From Akebia trifoliata (lineage: Eukaryota; Streptophyta; Magnoliopsida; Ranunculales; Lardizabalaceae), in assembly GCA_017979445.1 (NCBI GenBank), contig CM030718.1, positions 27,709,021 to 27,773,020 of the forward strand: a DNA stretch of 64,000 nucleotides, read 5' to 3'. This document shows, piece by piece, positions 1-11,850 of the stretch. The translations under genes and the position numbers were made by a program. The notes beneath the pieces were generated by a model. That model saw only the letters and a list, made by a program, of their open reading frames with translations. It was not told where the DNA came from and searched no databases. Every line of letters starts with the position of its first letter. Within the stretch, counting starts at the first letter, position 1.

Positions 1-185
1 CTAGTCTCTAATGAGTTTTTTTTATATGTTCTAGACGTCTTGTTCAACAATAAGAAAAATGAACGTGGGTTTTAAATCTTGTTCGATACATTAACTTGTC
101 CGTCCTTCTCGTTGTTAGGTGATACCGAGATGACTCAAGCTATACGTCTCGGTCTCGATCTCGGACGAGTTTTGAAACCATAGTT
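1..185. repeat. CTCG-rich TIR family, right-hand fragment
   Basis: Ends in gacgagttttgaaaccata, matching the right terminus of the complete element at 837-1039, and contains the family's tctcggtctcgatctcgg motif. The left end lies outside the window or is lost. Confidence 0.5.
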
Positions 186-836
186 AGGACCAAACTCGGA
201 TATAGCCAACCTCTTTAGGGTGGGTCCAGCTGGAGCCCATCCACCATTGACAGCCTAGAAATGAGCACGTGAGAGTGGGGAGAGGAAATGAGGGGATGCC
301 GCAAACCAAAACACTAGAACAACTCAGAGGTGCAAATGTTTTTCAGTGATAACAGCGAAGACTACACTATACTACTTGAAGACTAAAATATAATATAAAA
401 TCTAGTTTCGATTTTATTGTATTATAAAGAGGGCACGCGTGAATTCAAGGCCGCCCCGATTTCTGTCTTTCTCTCTTTGTCTTGGTCAGGCTTGTCGGAA
501 AGCTTACCCACAAAAAATTTCTCGTCTTTTACTTCTAAACTTCAAAAGCAAACTTGGGGCCGATTGCTTCTTCTTGGGAAAATTCACGAAAAAATATTGT
601 TTGTCAACGTTCGCTTGCACATGAAATTTCAGACTTTCTAATATAAAACTAATAGTAGAGTTTGAAAATAGAGTAGTTTAAAAAAAAAAAAAATCATATT
701 CTTCCTTCAGAAAAATCATTTTCTCAAGGAATAAAAAATGATCTCTAGTGATTTTTCCCACAATAATTTTTAACAAATAACAAAAAAATGTAATCGAATT
801 CCTTTTTCCTCGTAAAGGAAAGGCCCACATTACTCC
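186..836. other. Gene-free AT-rich spacer
   Basis: No gene recognised. Short frames near 417-641 and 678-917 have no family resemblance and overlap poly-A or poly-T. A GC-richer patch at 200-300 has no identifiable feature. Confidence 0.6.
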
Positions 837-1039
837 CATGGTTTTAAAACTCGTCCGAGATCGAAATAATTCATCTGATTTGACTCGGTATCGTCCACCA
901 ACAAGACAGATTGACAAGTTTTCTCAAATCTGACATGATTCTAAAAAATCAGTCGATTGTATCATTCTTGAACAAAACGACATGAATAAATCGAAAAACT
1001 CATCTGAGATGAGATGTCAAAACGAGTTTTAAAACCATG
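837..1039. mobile_element. CTCG-rich TIR element (complete, about 203 bp)
   Basis: Perfect 18-base terminal inverted repeats: catggttttaaaactcgt at the left and acgagttttaaaaccatg at the right. The interior is rich in CTCG/GAGA words. Flanks cattactcc and cgttaccca are a possible decayed 9-base target duplication. No coding capacity, so it is a MITE-like non-autonomous DNA element. This is the best-preserved copy in the window. Confidence 0.75.
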
Positions 1040-1985
1040 CGTTACCCATCAAGTAGTTCATTATAACTTTTTTGTAATACTGTTGCATTAGAGTTCTTTA
1101 TCCAACAAGTTGCAAAACCATTGACTTAATAAAAAAGTGGGTTAAAAACTAGGATTGACCATTATGAGCCACCTAACAATTCCAAAACTCTTTTTCTTTT
1201 TTTGGGAAAATTACTTAAAAGGACCTTGGCCGAGGGATATCCTTCTAATTAGTTCCTAATAGGACATTTAGTGAACTTTTTATTGGTGATCTCACTATTT
1301 TTTTATTTTTATTATTTTGATTTTTTTATTATTGCTGAGTTCACCACTTCTTATTTACTGTCGAACTCAACAATAAGTAAAATGGTGAACTCTAAACTGT
1401 TAAAACCCACTCATTTTCAATTTTCGAGTAATGCATAAAAAGATCAACTAAAAACTTGAGATAACGATGTGTTTAGATGAATTCAACCCAAAAGAACCAT
1501 TCTTGATTGATTTTCATTCAAAAACTACGAAAAAAAGTGAAGAAACTCTTGAAAATGACTTCTTCCTTCTTAAATTCTTTTCGATAAAATGAAATCTTTG
1601 AAACTCTATTGAGATGTCAAAAATTCAATTTTTTAAAATGAAAACGATGACTTTGAACGGTTAGGACATGCAATTGTGAGAAATGTAGGAGATAAGTTCC
1701 ATGGACCATTAAAAAAGAAAAATGTCATTAAAATGGACTGTTAAGAGACCACCCAAAATTTAGGGATTATTCAGAAAGAAGTCCCTTTACCAGGACCTTT
1801 AAATAATTATCCCTTCTCTTTTTTTTGTTTTTATGGTAAAAGGGTAGAACAGAAAAGCACGACGCTAATCCCTCAAAGATTGAGGTGAAATTCATAACTT
1901 TTATCAAGAGAGATTTAACGGGAGACCTATGATTGCAATTTCAATTATTACAAAATCTCCTTGACTATATAAATTAGGCTAGCAT
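1040..1985. other. Gene-free AT-rich spacer
   Basis: No gene, RNA or element that I can identify. It has short A/T runs and one locally repeated phrase type (gtgaactctaaact, ggtgatctcactat) that may belong to an old element. Confidence 0.5.
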
Positions 1986-2507
1986 GACCATGATTTTTCT
2001 CCAATGAGACCGAGACAACTCGTACGAGTCATCTCGATAGCATCCACCAACAAGACGGTTTGACAAGTCATCTCATACCTAATGTGTTCTTAAAAATCAC
2101 TCTATCGTCTCATTGTTGAACAAGACAATTCAAATAAATCGAACAACTCGTTCAAGACAACTTGATCTCGTTCATTGACATCTTTTTAAGACTTGGAATT
2201 GAGCTCAGGAACCAGCCGCAGCCAACTGGGGCTTGTCTGATTCTGAGCCAAGCATATAATCGAAGGCGGCCTCCCCTGAAGGGGAGTGGGAAGGTAATAA
2301 ATCTCTCAAAGCGCCGACTTGTCGTATGTCATTGCGCATACCGTGGGCCTGCGTCAAAGGTGTCACGTGGTAACTTCTTCCAAATCCCGGGTCTGACCTT
2401 TATTCCTCCCCCCTGGACATGTGGGCCATTGTGGAATCATGGCTGCCTTGGCAATCTCATTCATTGACATTGAGAGACATCAAAAAAGAATTTTAAAACC
2501 ACAAGCA
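1986..2507. mobile_element. CTCG-rich TIR element interrupted by a nested insertion
   Basis: The left half (from catgatttttctccaatgag) and the right half (to attttaaaaccacaagcatg) together match the 837-1039 family. The middle (2182-2453) is foreign DNA flanked by a repeated target site. Confidence 0.6.
2182..2453. mobile_element. GC-rich nested insertion with 17-bp flanking repeat
   Basis: About 272 bases clearly richer in G+C than the surroundings, bounded by atctc(g/a)ttcattgacat at 2165-2181 and 2454-2470 (16 of 17 identical). A long target duplication and a ctttttaag end fit a retroposed non-LTR sequence such as a SINE, but I find no clear Pol III A and B boxes. The frame across it (2162-2467) looks like chance. 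Confidence 0.55.
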
Positions 2508-2689
2508 TGACTAAGTTAGAATGATTTCAAATCTTATTAGGGAACATTCAACCGCCTTGGATTTCCAAATTACCAATCCAACACCAGACTTCTAGACTTA
2601 ATGAAAAAACTCATACTCAAAAGAAAAAAATTGTGCTTGGCCGAAAGTGTTATTAATAAGCTACCAAACCCTAAATATAAAATTAAAAT

Positions 2690-3125
2690 TCAACAGTGAA
2701 AATTATTATTATTTTTTAAATTCTTAAAATTTTATTTTTTATATCATAAATATATTAGAAATACAATTTATTGTTAATTTCTAATTTATTTTAAATTCAT
2801 TTTTATTATTTAAATTATGAGTAAAAATACTTAAAAGTGTTCAATTTAAATTCTAATAAGATTAAAAAGTTAATATTATATTATAAATATACTAAAAAAT
2901 GATAAAATTATCTATATAAGAAATTCTAAAAATAAAATTCAATAAATTCTAAATAATCAATCAATTCAATTATCTTTTTTCTTAATTATTTTTCAACTTT
3001 ATACTTTTTTTTTTCTTTCAAACTATTATTATTTATTTATCAATTAAATCTATTGATTCAAATTGTTTTCGAATATTTCATTGAACATAATTTATCGAAT
3101 CTATTAATTCACACATTTCCGCTAC
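2690..3125. repeat. LTR-like repeat, heavily AT-decayed copy
   Basis: Homologous along its length to 27285-27718; both end in (t/g)cttcc(g/a)ctacgtca. This copy differs mainly by G-to-A and C-to-T changes. It is probably a solo LTR or a fragment of one; no internal retrotransposon domain adjoins it. Confidence 0.6.
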
Positions 3126-3913
3126 GTCAAACTTCCACAAAATGTACTCTTCGTATTTACCCATAAAAGTTTAAGCCAAAGCAAGACTGAATTAAGAGGA
3201 CCCTGAAGGGCGAGATTTGGTCCAAGTCCAAGCCCAATCAAACCTGGATGGGTAAGGGGTTTCATTCCCGAAACCTCTTTCCAAATTAAATCAACAAGAA
3301 ACTTAACACTTTGAATTGACTTGAGTGTTGGGTAGACACGATCCCAAGCAATGGGGTCTGAAATAAGGAACCATAGCATACATGTATGGAATATAATCCA
3401 TGTAGAGAGTATTGAAATAATAACATCTAGCATAAAGTTCCGATTAAAATAATTTGTAATGGGAAGACCAGTAACAAATTCAATTAAGAGAGCAAGTATT
3501 TTGAACCAGTCAAAATATTAAAGATTCCCGAAAATGCCCTGTTGGGCAAGTATAGTAAAACAAGCCAACAAAACTAATTAGATAAAAAATAAAAAAAAAA
3601 ACAAATGTTGTCAGCACATCTCATAATCCTGCAGATTCGAATTGGTAAAATTTTAAGCTAAATAACATGAAATAACAAATAATATCTTACAACTAAAAGT
3701 CAAACAAAACTTTTAATCTTCTAAACTTGTTTTGCAGAAGGTTTACTGATAGTTTGAAATTAAACGACCACAAAGAAATATTTGTTGGGACTAAACATTC
3801 AACTACCCAAATAACATGCAAAATTTTACAAGTTTTGATTAGAGATCACCACTCAACTCAAACCACCAATAATTTACCTGCTTTTCGCCACCCGGAGAGA
3901 GTCACATACCAAG
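3126..3913. other. Gene-free spacer downstream of eIF3f
   Basis: Contains the eIF3f 3' flank. No other gene or known repeat recognised. The minus-strand frame at 3122-3433 has no recognisable domain. Confidence 0.5.
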
Positions 3914-6900
3914 TTACAGGATCTGAGCTGCTGTGTTCAACTTTTCTGCTAAACTGAGTTGCGTCCTTGTGAGGCTCGACAAATATAGTAGTAGTAAATG
4001 GTCCTGAAGTAAACAAAAATATAAAAATAAATTAGCAGGATCAAAATCAAATAAATTAGCAGGATCAATAACCAAAGGATTGCTTCTAGCCCCAAAGTTA
4101 TACTGTTTGTCTGTTTTTTTTTTTCCTTTTAATATAAATAAATTCTCTCCCTCTGAAAGATTTCTATTTTTGGGTTTTGGATCTCTCTCTCTCTCTCTGA
4201 AAGATTTCTATTTCTGGGTTTGTGATTTTATACTAGCCTAAGCATAATTGTAAACAACTACTGAAATTGTTTGAACTGAGTGTTGTAAGGTTGAGATTAT
4301 AATTTGACCCAAACCTTTGTAACGTTTGTAGTGTGTGTTTAAATCTTTAATTGGGGTGGTGATAAGTAATTTAAGAAATTAGAGTGTAAAAAGTAAAAGC
4401 TGGGGTGCCAATAGCAATTCTCATAATAAAATAAAAAAGAACACCTTCATTTATCCTACCTGAAGGGTGTCATTTATGAGCTTATCAAAAGCGGGAGGTG
4501 ATATCTTTGGAATTGAAGCTACAGTTTCGGAAATAAATCTCCCAATGTTGTTGTCCGGAGCAACACGCCCTTCCTGAGTAAGAAATTACTTATCGAAATT
4601 GCACAAAGTGTATAAAATGAACTTGAGAGATGGCAAAGTAAGGTAAGGGCTCTCACCACAACACCGTCGACATACTTGTAGACATCGTCGATCAAAGCAA
4701 GGAGTCTCTCCATTGAGGCTTCCATTCCTTCCAAATCATTAGGGATTTTGTCTACCATTGTTGTCTTTAAAATATCAACTGCCATAGTGAAAACTTGTTA
4801 GTCGAGAAAGCTGATTTTTCAATGTTTACTGTAGATGGGTTGAAGCTTACAGTAAATTACATGGTAATGGAAACATTGGACAAAGCAGAGACCCGACATA
4901 GGTATCTATACTAAAATATGAAACAAAAGTGACATAATCATTGGCAAGTCTTGAAGCACAAAGTTTTTCTCCCAAATAATGCCATGATTAGTTTAGCTGA
5001 CCACAAATCTTTGGTATAAGGCTTTGATGATGATCAATATTAATAATTTATATATAATACTAGAGTTCACCCATGCCTACCATGGCTCGGGCATCCTCTC
5101 TAGGGTTAAGGGGGTAAAAGCTAAAAAAAATAAAGTTGTTCTAGGTGGTGGCAATTTTAACATGATCAAAACAATAAAGTAAGTTAAAGGGGAGTAAAAG
5201 AGGAAATTTAATAAAGCTATAGGAGGTAAAGTGTAAAAGAAATAAAATAGGTTCACAAAACTATAGCTTAATGGGATAAGGACATGAGGAAAAGTAATAA
5301 CGTGATTAAATTTGACCCCACACAAAGGTTTGTGTCTCACAACTGTTCCAAGTCAGTTGTGTTTTATTATATAAATATTAGTTACTTAAAATTTCAAATA
5401 CGTGAGGCTTATGCTTCAAGGTATCAGCCAGCTGAACGCCTCGCCTCTTGCATCAATGTTTGAGACATTGATTCATATAAACAAAATCTCAACTTGATAA
5501 GGGATACAGTTTATGGCATGGCAGAACAAATGAACACAATTACGTAGGAAATCCCCTAATTAGGATTTAAAAAGCAAACCAATTGGAATGATCTTATCTT
5601 AGATCCAACTATAATGCACTGAATTTAGATTTCAGCCTGAAACCTGTTTCAATCATGATCTGAATCCATGATGAACGTTTTAATATTCAGATCAACACGA
5701 ATAGGAGATGACAGTTATATGTCAAGCCAGTCACAATTTTTAGGTGACTAGAATATGGATGTACAGGTCCCCCTTAAAGATGTTTCGTCTGGAAATTCCC
5801 CAACGAAAGGCACCTTTTTTTTAGAGATTTTATTGCCATGCCAACTTTTGCTAACGCCACCTCAATTCATGCATAAATCACCAAAGAATTAGCAAACATC
5901 TTGGGGTAGAGTTAGCAAAAGTTGGTGCGGCAATAGAAGCTCTCTTTTTTGTAGGTACCTATTAAAGACACTTGACTATTTATCAGTGACTAAGTTACAG
6001 AGTCATCCATATGGTGCCCTAGTTCCCTCAACGTTAATCGGTCAACTCAACCGAACAGAAAAAAAAAAAAAAAACCTCATTCAGTCTGTTATAGATGCAC
6101 AACACTGATGAGTGAAAGCCATAAAATTGTAAGCATGTGAATTGGGTTTGAAGGTAAACGGAAAATACATACACCCAACTCGCTCTGCTTCAACCATCCG
6201 CAGATCCAAAGGAATTTCCTGAAATTGGGCAGCAAGATCTCGAGATCCAAGAGATAAGTTGACAGCAACAAAAGCTTTGATGCTAGCTTCGCCATTTTTG
6301 AATCCTGTATCGACAGTTAAATGAACAGGATTTTGTACTTCTCTCGCATAGAATTCGTGGATCAATGCACTTCCCCCTGAGACCCCAAAACCTGTTGAAT
6401 ACCTGGTAACGTTTGCAGTGTCTTAGCATCACATCACACTCGGTAATCTGTGAAGTTTCTAAAAAATTGTCTACCGTCAACCTTGTTCTTAAGAGAGATT
6501 CTATTGCCACACCAACTTTTGCTAACGCTGTCACAATTCATATGTAAATCACCAAAGAATTAGCACACATCTTGGAGAGGCATTAGCAAAAGTTGGTGTG
6601 GCAATAGAAGCTCTCTTTTCTTAATTATAGAAAATACCATAGTAGGTGAAAAGAAAGGGAGAAAGGTTTAGGACCTTAGGTTAGAGAGTTTTTCATGCAA
6701 AATAAACTCTACATGCACCACTATCAACAGTGGATTAAATAATAGAGTTTGTCTCTACAAGGAAAAGAGAAGACAGCATTCCATTCCTTGGCGATTAGAG
6801 ACAATTTATGGTATTAGAGAGTTCTATGGAGCACATTCCAACCCATCGGCTGATGAAAAAGTAGTGCTTTTATTACCATTAAACAAACAATCATATTAAT

Positions 6901-9563
6901 AAACCATTGAGTTGACGAACTGACAAATTTTTAAACAGACAAATCATTCATCGTGCCCATGAGAGAAATGTTTGGTGTCTCTTGTTTTGGTTCCTTCAGT
7001 GTGTCTTGGATTCTTACTTCTACTTTTTCCAACCTCATTTGCGCTTTGTTGGGTCTTTGGAGAATTGAAATATGAAGGCTCTAAAGGTAAAGAAAATAAA
7101 CTCCATTTTTTTGTCATTTTGGACATCAAAGCTTACATTTATCTTTGGGCCAAGTCCTTTAAGGATTGTAAGGTTTTGTTCTTCGAAGATCTTGCCTTCA
7201 AGTGGGAGCCTAGTGTGAATGAAACGGAAGCTTAAGCACTTTTTAGCTTCTTACCTCTTTTTCTATCTTCCTTCAGAAAGGTTTTCACAACCTCCTGATG
7301 TACATTCTCTCTTTTTTGCTTTATCAATCCGAAAAAAAATATTTGCTTTCCACGAGGCTCGAGGAAAAGTTTAAAAACGCCAGTTTCATATATAGAATCA
7401 TAATTCTTTACACAAATATTTTGCTAACAACAAATTTCAACCGAAAGCCATCAAATTTCATGAAGATGCCACCTTGGTGAAATGGTAAAATCTGTGTGTG
7501 GTAATACCACATACCTCTTTCACAGTTAAACCTACAAAAAAAGGGTATGAAGGAGTAAAAGATGTGTAGTTGTACAAATAACAAAAGATGTTGCTCTGAT
7601 GGAGTAATAAGATTTGTATAAGGTTTCGATTATGATTTAATAGTATAGATATTTTACTCTTTATTTTACTCTCCACGGGTAGGTTATTTAATTTGTAATT
7701 CTTTCATTTAACTACTAACAATCTAGGATAGTAGGGCAAGAAAGATAGTCATGAAGAAAATGAGCCACTATATTCTATTAATCAATTCTTCTATAACTTC
7801 ATCATTCCTAATCAAAAGGATAAAAGCATTGTGATTTTACGTAGTTTCAAACAACAATAAGCTGTCATTTTTAGATGACACCGGTTCATAATAAAAACAA
7901 CAACAAGAAGATGGTGACACAAGTTCAACAAAATCTCTAAAATGTGAGTGGCTTTCAAGGAAAGTAATAAATAATAACAAACCATAACTGGAATAGGATA
8001 ACTAATAATGGGAGAATTACCATCCGACGATGATTTCCTTCGGGTTCACCTTTTGGTGAGACAATAGCATGTTATGATGGTAATCGATATCCAATGCAAC
8101 CTGTAATCATGTTGAAGAAAATGGCAAAGAGTAGGATTATCAGCATCATTAACGTCATGTCCAAAAACTATTGGCACAAAGGTAACATAAACTGATTAAA
8201 TGTTATCTTGTTCATTAATATAAAAGTTTCTACCATTAACATCAGTGCATGCACACCCAAAAAAAATAAAACATAATCTAAAAAATAATAATTGAATGGA
8301 TATCAAAAAAGAAGCATCATCGCCACCTATGTATCGTTCCAATTATTTGGTGTTGTTGAAATAATCCAAAATCACCATTCAATCCTATCATCAATGATCC
8401 CTCTCTCCCCTGCCTACAAAATCAAATGATTTGTATCCTCCCGTATCTGGGCTTTGCCCAGTCAATAGACCATGGTCTTGTCCAAGAACTAGTCCAGGGG
8501 CACATGCAACGCCCCCACATCACATGCATCAGGTAAGTGAGGGTGCGCCCTCACAGGTGGCCCCTAAGGAATTAATGCTCACACTAGGTATCGAACTCAT
8601 GAAGTACGGGCATGAACCGCTTATCGGTCCAAAATTGCATATCATGCAACTACATCAAGTAAAACTAATAGTTTTGTTGTCCAGTATAATATTCAATGTA
8701 GTTTGATTGGTAGATGTCGATCACATAGCTTTGGGAATGCAGTTCTCTTTCAGCGATCCAACATTAACTCTAATGTAACATCATCACCAAGCCATCCATC
8801 TTTACGAATAATAGAACCCCGGATACATAATATCATCTACTACCCCCTCCATCAATCATAAATTTGTCTCCAAAAGATCGATAGCCCTAAATCTCATATC
8901 TTTTCGATATTTACGAGCGACCACCGCAACCAAATTCTCAATAAAATCAAATCTAGTGTCCATAAAACTAACTTTTACACAGAACACTCTCACAGAAATC
9001 CAAAAACTACGGAGAAAATAACCCTAAGACATAAGACAAAACCAAAAATTTAGAATGAAAGAACCAAACCTGATTCCCTCTAGAAAATTAGCACTAATAT
9101 CATCTACTCCCCCCTCCATCGTTCATGGATCTATAAGAGCCCTAAATCTCAAATCTTTTTGATAGTTACACCCCACCGCAACCAAATGACCAACAAAATC
9201 AAAGTTATTGTCCGTAAAAAATAAAAAAAATTCACAGATTTCTCTTACATACATTCGAAAACAAATTAAAAATTAAATCTAAGAAATAAAAGAAATTGAA
9301 AAATAAAAAATAAAAAAAAATAAGCAATGAGAGGACCAGACCTGATCAGAAGACTCGTTGTGAGGAACCGCATACGAATTCCGAATATCAACGGTTCCAT
9401 CAGAAGAGATCGAACCAAGAAGAGTACCTATCACTCTCTCTGCTTGATCTGGTCGCCTAACGTAGCAATCACAGATGTTGAAGATCACAACTGGATGAAC
9501 CTTCGCAGACAAACCCATCGAAGATGGGAAAAACTGCAACACTGTTTGCTCACTCTCCACCAT
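3914..9563 (-). CDS. EIF3F: Translation initiation factor eIF3 subunit F (eIF3f)
   Basis: Subunit of the eIF3 complex, which helps load mRNA and initiator tRNA on the 40S ribosome in the cytosol. I read six coding exons: 9563-9342, 8100-8021, 6402-6173, 4778-4657, 4573-4460 and 4003-3914. All junctions are GT-AG and in phase, giving 285 residues, close to the roughly 290 usual in plants. Exon 1 holds the start of the MPN domain (FNICDCYVRRPDQAERVIGT, then IRNSYAVPHNESSDQ). Exons 2-3 give VNPKEVIVGWYSTG and IHEFYAREV...HLTVDTGF. Exon 4 begins DILKTTMVDKIPNDLEG, and the last exon ends SLAEKLNTAAQIL. Exon 3 uses donor GTATGT, which restores ERVGFDILK as in Arabidopsis. Introns 2 and 3 exceed 1.3 kb and hold MITEs. 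The start is the first ATG of the conserved N-terminus. No broken frame was seen. Confidence 0.95.
4078..4425. mobile_element. 'tattggcaccccaactt' MITE in eIF3f intron
   Basis: The right end (gctggggtgccaatagcaat) is the inverted counterpart of the family's left end, and the interior phrase ttaattggggtggtgataag matches other copies. The left end, near attgcttctagccccaaa, is less certain. Lies in the last intron of eIF3f. Confidence 0.5.
5062..5370. repeat. 'gggttaagggggtaaaag' repeat in eIF3f intron
   Basis: Shares catgcct, gggcatcctct and gggttaagggggta with 41585-41850, and the g-g-t-a/aataaagt phrasing with 15020-15335. Termini not defined; class unknown. Confidence 0.45.
5823..5945. mobile_element. 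Hairpin MITE ('tattgccacaccaactt' family), copy 1
   Basis: Arms agagattttattgccatgcc and ggtgcggcaatagaagctct pair over about 35 bases, including aacttttgctaac and gttagcaaaagtt. Lies in eIF3f intron 3. No coding capacity. Confidence 0.75.
6492..6616. mobile_element. Hairpin MITE ('tattgccacaccaactt' family), copy 2
   Basis: Arms agagattctattgccacacc and ggtgtggcaatagaagctct are near-perfect inverted repeats. The interior aaatcaccaaagaattagca is almost identical to copy 1. Lies in eIF3f intron 2. Confidence 0.78.
8435..8650 (-). mobile_element. tRNA-derived SINE-like repeat
   Basis: Minus-strand text holds a Pol III B-box-like gagttcgatacc (near 8599-8588) about 40 bases inside its high end, followed by a GC-rich body. 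It is a local GC island in eIF3f intron 1. The A box and target duplication are unclear, so the assignment is tentative. Confidence 0.4.
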
Positions 9564-9607
9564 TTTTTTGGAAGTTTTAGGTTTCGAAACGGATTGAAGA
9601 GGAAGTA

Positions 9608-9698
9608 TTAGGGTTTGGAAGGTGGGAAAAAAGAACGAAGAAGGCGAGTTTTAGGGTTTGCAGTTTTAGGATGAGGAGGAAGGCAGTGAGTAGGGTTT
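9608..9698 (-). promoter_or_regulatory. Three telo-box motifs upstream of eIF3f
   Basis: Read on the minus strand, AAACCCTA(A) occurs at 9616-9608, 9659-9651 and 9698-9691, within 135 bases of the eIF3f start codon. Telo-boxes of this form are known in promoters and 5' leaders of plant translation-machinery genes. Only the motifs are seen; their use is inferred. Confidence 0.6.
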
Positions 9699-9745
9699 GG
9701 AAGATAGGGGAAAGAATGAGGAGGACCATTTTGTAATTGTACGTC

Positions 9746-10262
9746 GTATTTTAAAACTCGGTTTGTCGTCTCTCGTCTCGTTCGTGGACGAGAAAGAGTT
9801 GTCTCGAACGAATCAACTCGTCTCGTATTACATAAATCATCTGACTCAGTTTCCGTTTATTTATTCATACATATTTATATAAAAACAATTATAATTTTTT
9901 TTTACTAAATAAGTTAGATTATACGATGTTTGGTTATAAAATTATATTTTATTTTGATAAACCATCTAACTCACTTTTCCAATTATATATTCATACATAT
10001 TTATAGATAAATAATTATAAATTTTTTATAAAATAAGTTAGATTAAAAGTTGTTTTGTTATAAAATTATATTTTATTAAATAATAAAATATAATTATTTA
10101 AAGTAAAATATACAAAATTATAGTTGATTCATTGAGTCATCTCTTATCTTGTGGGATACGATACAATTGAGATGACAAGTCATGCCAATCAGTGTCGTTC
10201 ATGGACGATAACGAGATGACTTGGATAAGTCATCTCGGTCTCCAAAGAGATTTGAAATCACT
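9746..10262. mobile_element. Expanded CTCG-rich TIR element upstream of eIF3f
   Basis: Begins attttaaaactcgg and ends gagatttgaaatca. Both ends carry the family's tctcg-rich subterminal blocks. The AT-rich middle contains a tandem duplication. It starts about 180 bases above the eIF3f ATG, so the core promoter lies between element and gene. Confidence 0.55.
9846..10080. repeat. Imperfect tandem duplication, unit about 115 bp
   Basis: Two AT-rich units each run from catct(g/a)actca through attcatacatatttata to ggt/tgttataaaattatatttt. They lie inside the element at 9746-10262. Confidence 0.6.
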
Positions 10263-10278
10263 TAGAGTTTTACGAGTG

Positions 10279-10421
10279 GTGATTTTCTAACTCAATTTGA
10301 CAGAATAACTCAAAAGCTCACTGATGTCGATGTGCAATTGTGTGTCCCAAAGGAAAAAAATCTACAATTCTTGTAAATCCCATGTCAGTGAGTTTTTGAG
10401 CTAGAATGTTGATTTTCTAAC
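10279..10421. mobile_element. Foldback element copy
   Basis: Inverted arms ctcaaaagctcactgatgtc and catgtcagtgagtttttgag surround a core with gtgtgtcccaaaggaaaa, a variant of the core shared by the foldback superfamily. Both sides also carry the direct phrase gattttctaact. Confidence 0.5.
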
Positions 10422-10529
10422 TAGAAAGTCTTCACTCGGTCAAAATACTTGACTGAAGTGACATGGACACCGAACCATATTGTGGACATGAGATTTTCGT
10501 TTCTAAATATCTCTCCTACTTTGAATTGT

Positions 10530-11850
10530 GGAGTTGTCACCATTCATTTTTGTAAAAAAATGTGAATGACCACCCGAAAATTAATTTTTGAAAAAATCAT
10601 TTTTTGTTAGTGACTCTCGTGCTGATAAGGTCTATTGGTCCACCATAGATCTAGGTAAGGAGTCCATATTAAGGAGTAGGGAAAGTGTTAGGCACCCTAC
10701 TCCTTCTACCATTGGTGGTAACCTCGGATTTTGTTGATTTGGAAATAAAAATGAAAAGTCAGAAAGATCCAATTTGTACCCTTAAGTACGAGGGATTTTG
10801 ATTTTGATTTAAACCGTTGAGGGCTTCCTTATTGAGAAATGAGCCTTTTTATGGTTGGAAAAGAGGAGAAGTAGAATAGAAGAAGTTGGAGGGAAAGGAA
10901 GAGAGAAAGATTTTTCTTTATTTTTGTCTAAAAACATATCTTATTATTAACTTGACTTTCTTTGACCTTCAAAAGATAAATCTTCTTTAACTTGTCTTGG
11001 TTTATTTGTGTAATAGAGATTAGGGTTGAGTTAGTAAGTTGAGGGAATTAAAAGTGAGTTGAAAGTCGAGAGTGAGTAGAAGGTTGAGAAATAATTGAGA
11101 GAGTTGAGAGTGATGCTTAATAAAGATTTTCAAGCACATGGGTTGTGTTGAAGCACGTGGGTTTTTGCATGTGTTTAAACATTTTTTCATAGGAGTGGGT
11201 TGTGTTAAGAATGAGAGGGGTTTTATAGGATTTTAAGAGTTATTTTTAAGGGTAAAATATGATGAAAGTATGAAAAAAAGTAAAATGGTGTAAGGTTTAT
11301 GAAAAGGGTGTATGTAAATTGAGGATGGTGGAAGGGTATTTGTGGAAGGGGGTATAAGTGGGTCATTTGTGACCCAAATGGGTTGAGTGTTAGGTAGGGT
11401 GAAATTAGTGATTTTTTGTTAGAAGAATGAGAATGTAAAATGGTGGTTTGTTGATTGAGTATTTGGTGAGTTAAATGAAATGAGTTTGGATAAAAATAAT
11501 GGATTGTGTAAGGGATTAGTTCGTTAAGTTCTGAGAGGGTGAACGATGGGGTGACATATGTCCAAAAAGTATGAAGATGAAATGTTTAGATGAGTTGATT
11601 AAAGAAAAGGGGTGTGGGTATGACTTGTGAGAATGAGTTTGTAGAGAATAATGCAGTATGTTAGAGAAAGGTGTGAGTAGAGATGTGGGTAGATGATTTT
11701 TTAGATAAAGATAATGAAAGCAGGTAGTTGAATGATAGAGATGAGTTGAGGTGGCAACATGTGTCCCATTTTGATAATCTTGAGTGATTAGTTATGATCT
11801 CTGAGCTCGGATTGAGAGTTGAGCTTGAGTAGTATGTTAAATAGGTATTG
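10530..11850 (-). mobile_element. Tat/Ogre-like LTR, reverse orientation
   Basis: On the plus strand gagttgtcaccattca, ttagtgactctcg and gtgttaggcacccta are the reverse complement of the 3' part of the LTR at 11851-13660. The stretch is G-rich where the other LTR is C-rich. The match is diverged and has gaps. Confidence 0.5.

Noticed and set aside
2162..2467. 101-residue plus-strand frame in a GC-rich patch
   Set aside because: It crosses both target-duplication copies of the nested insertion, so it spans two unrelated sequences; no domain.
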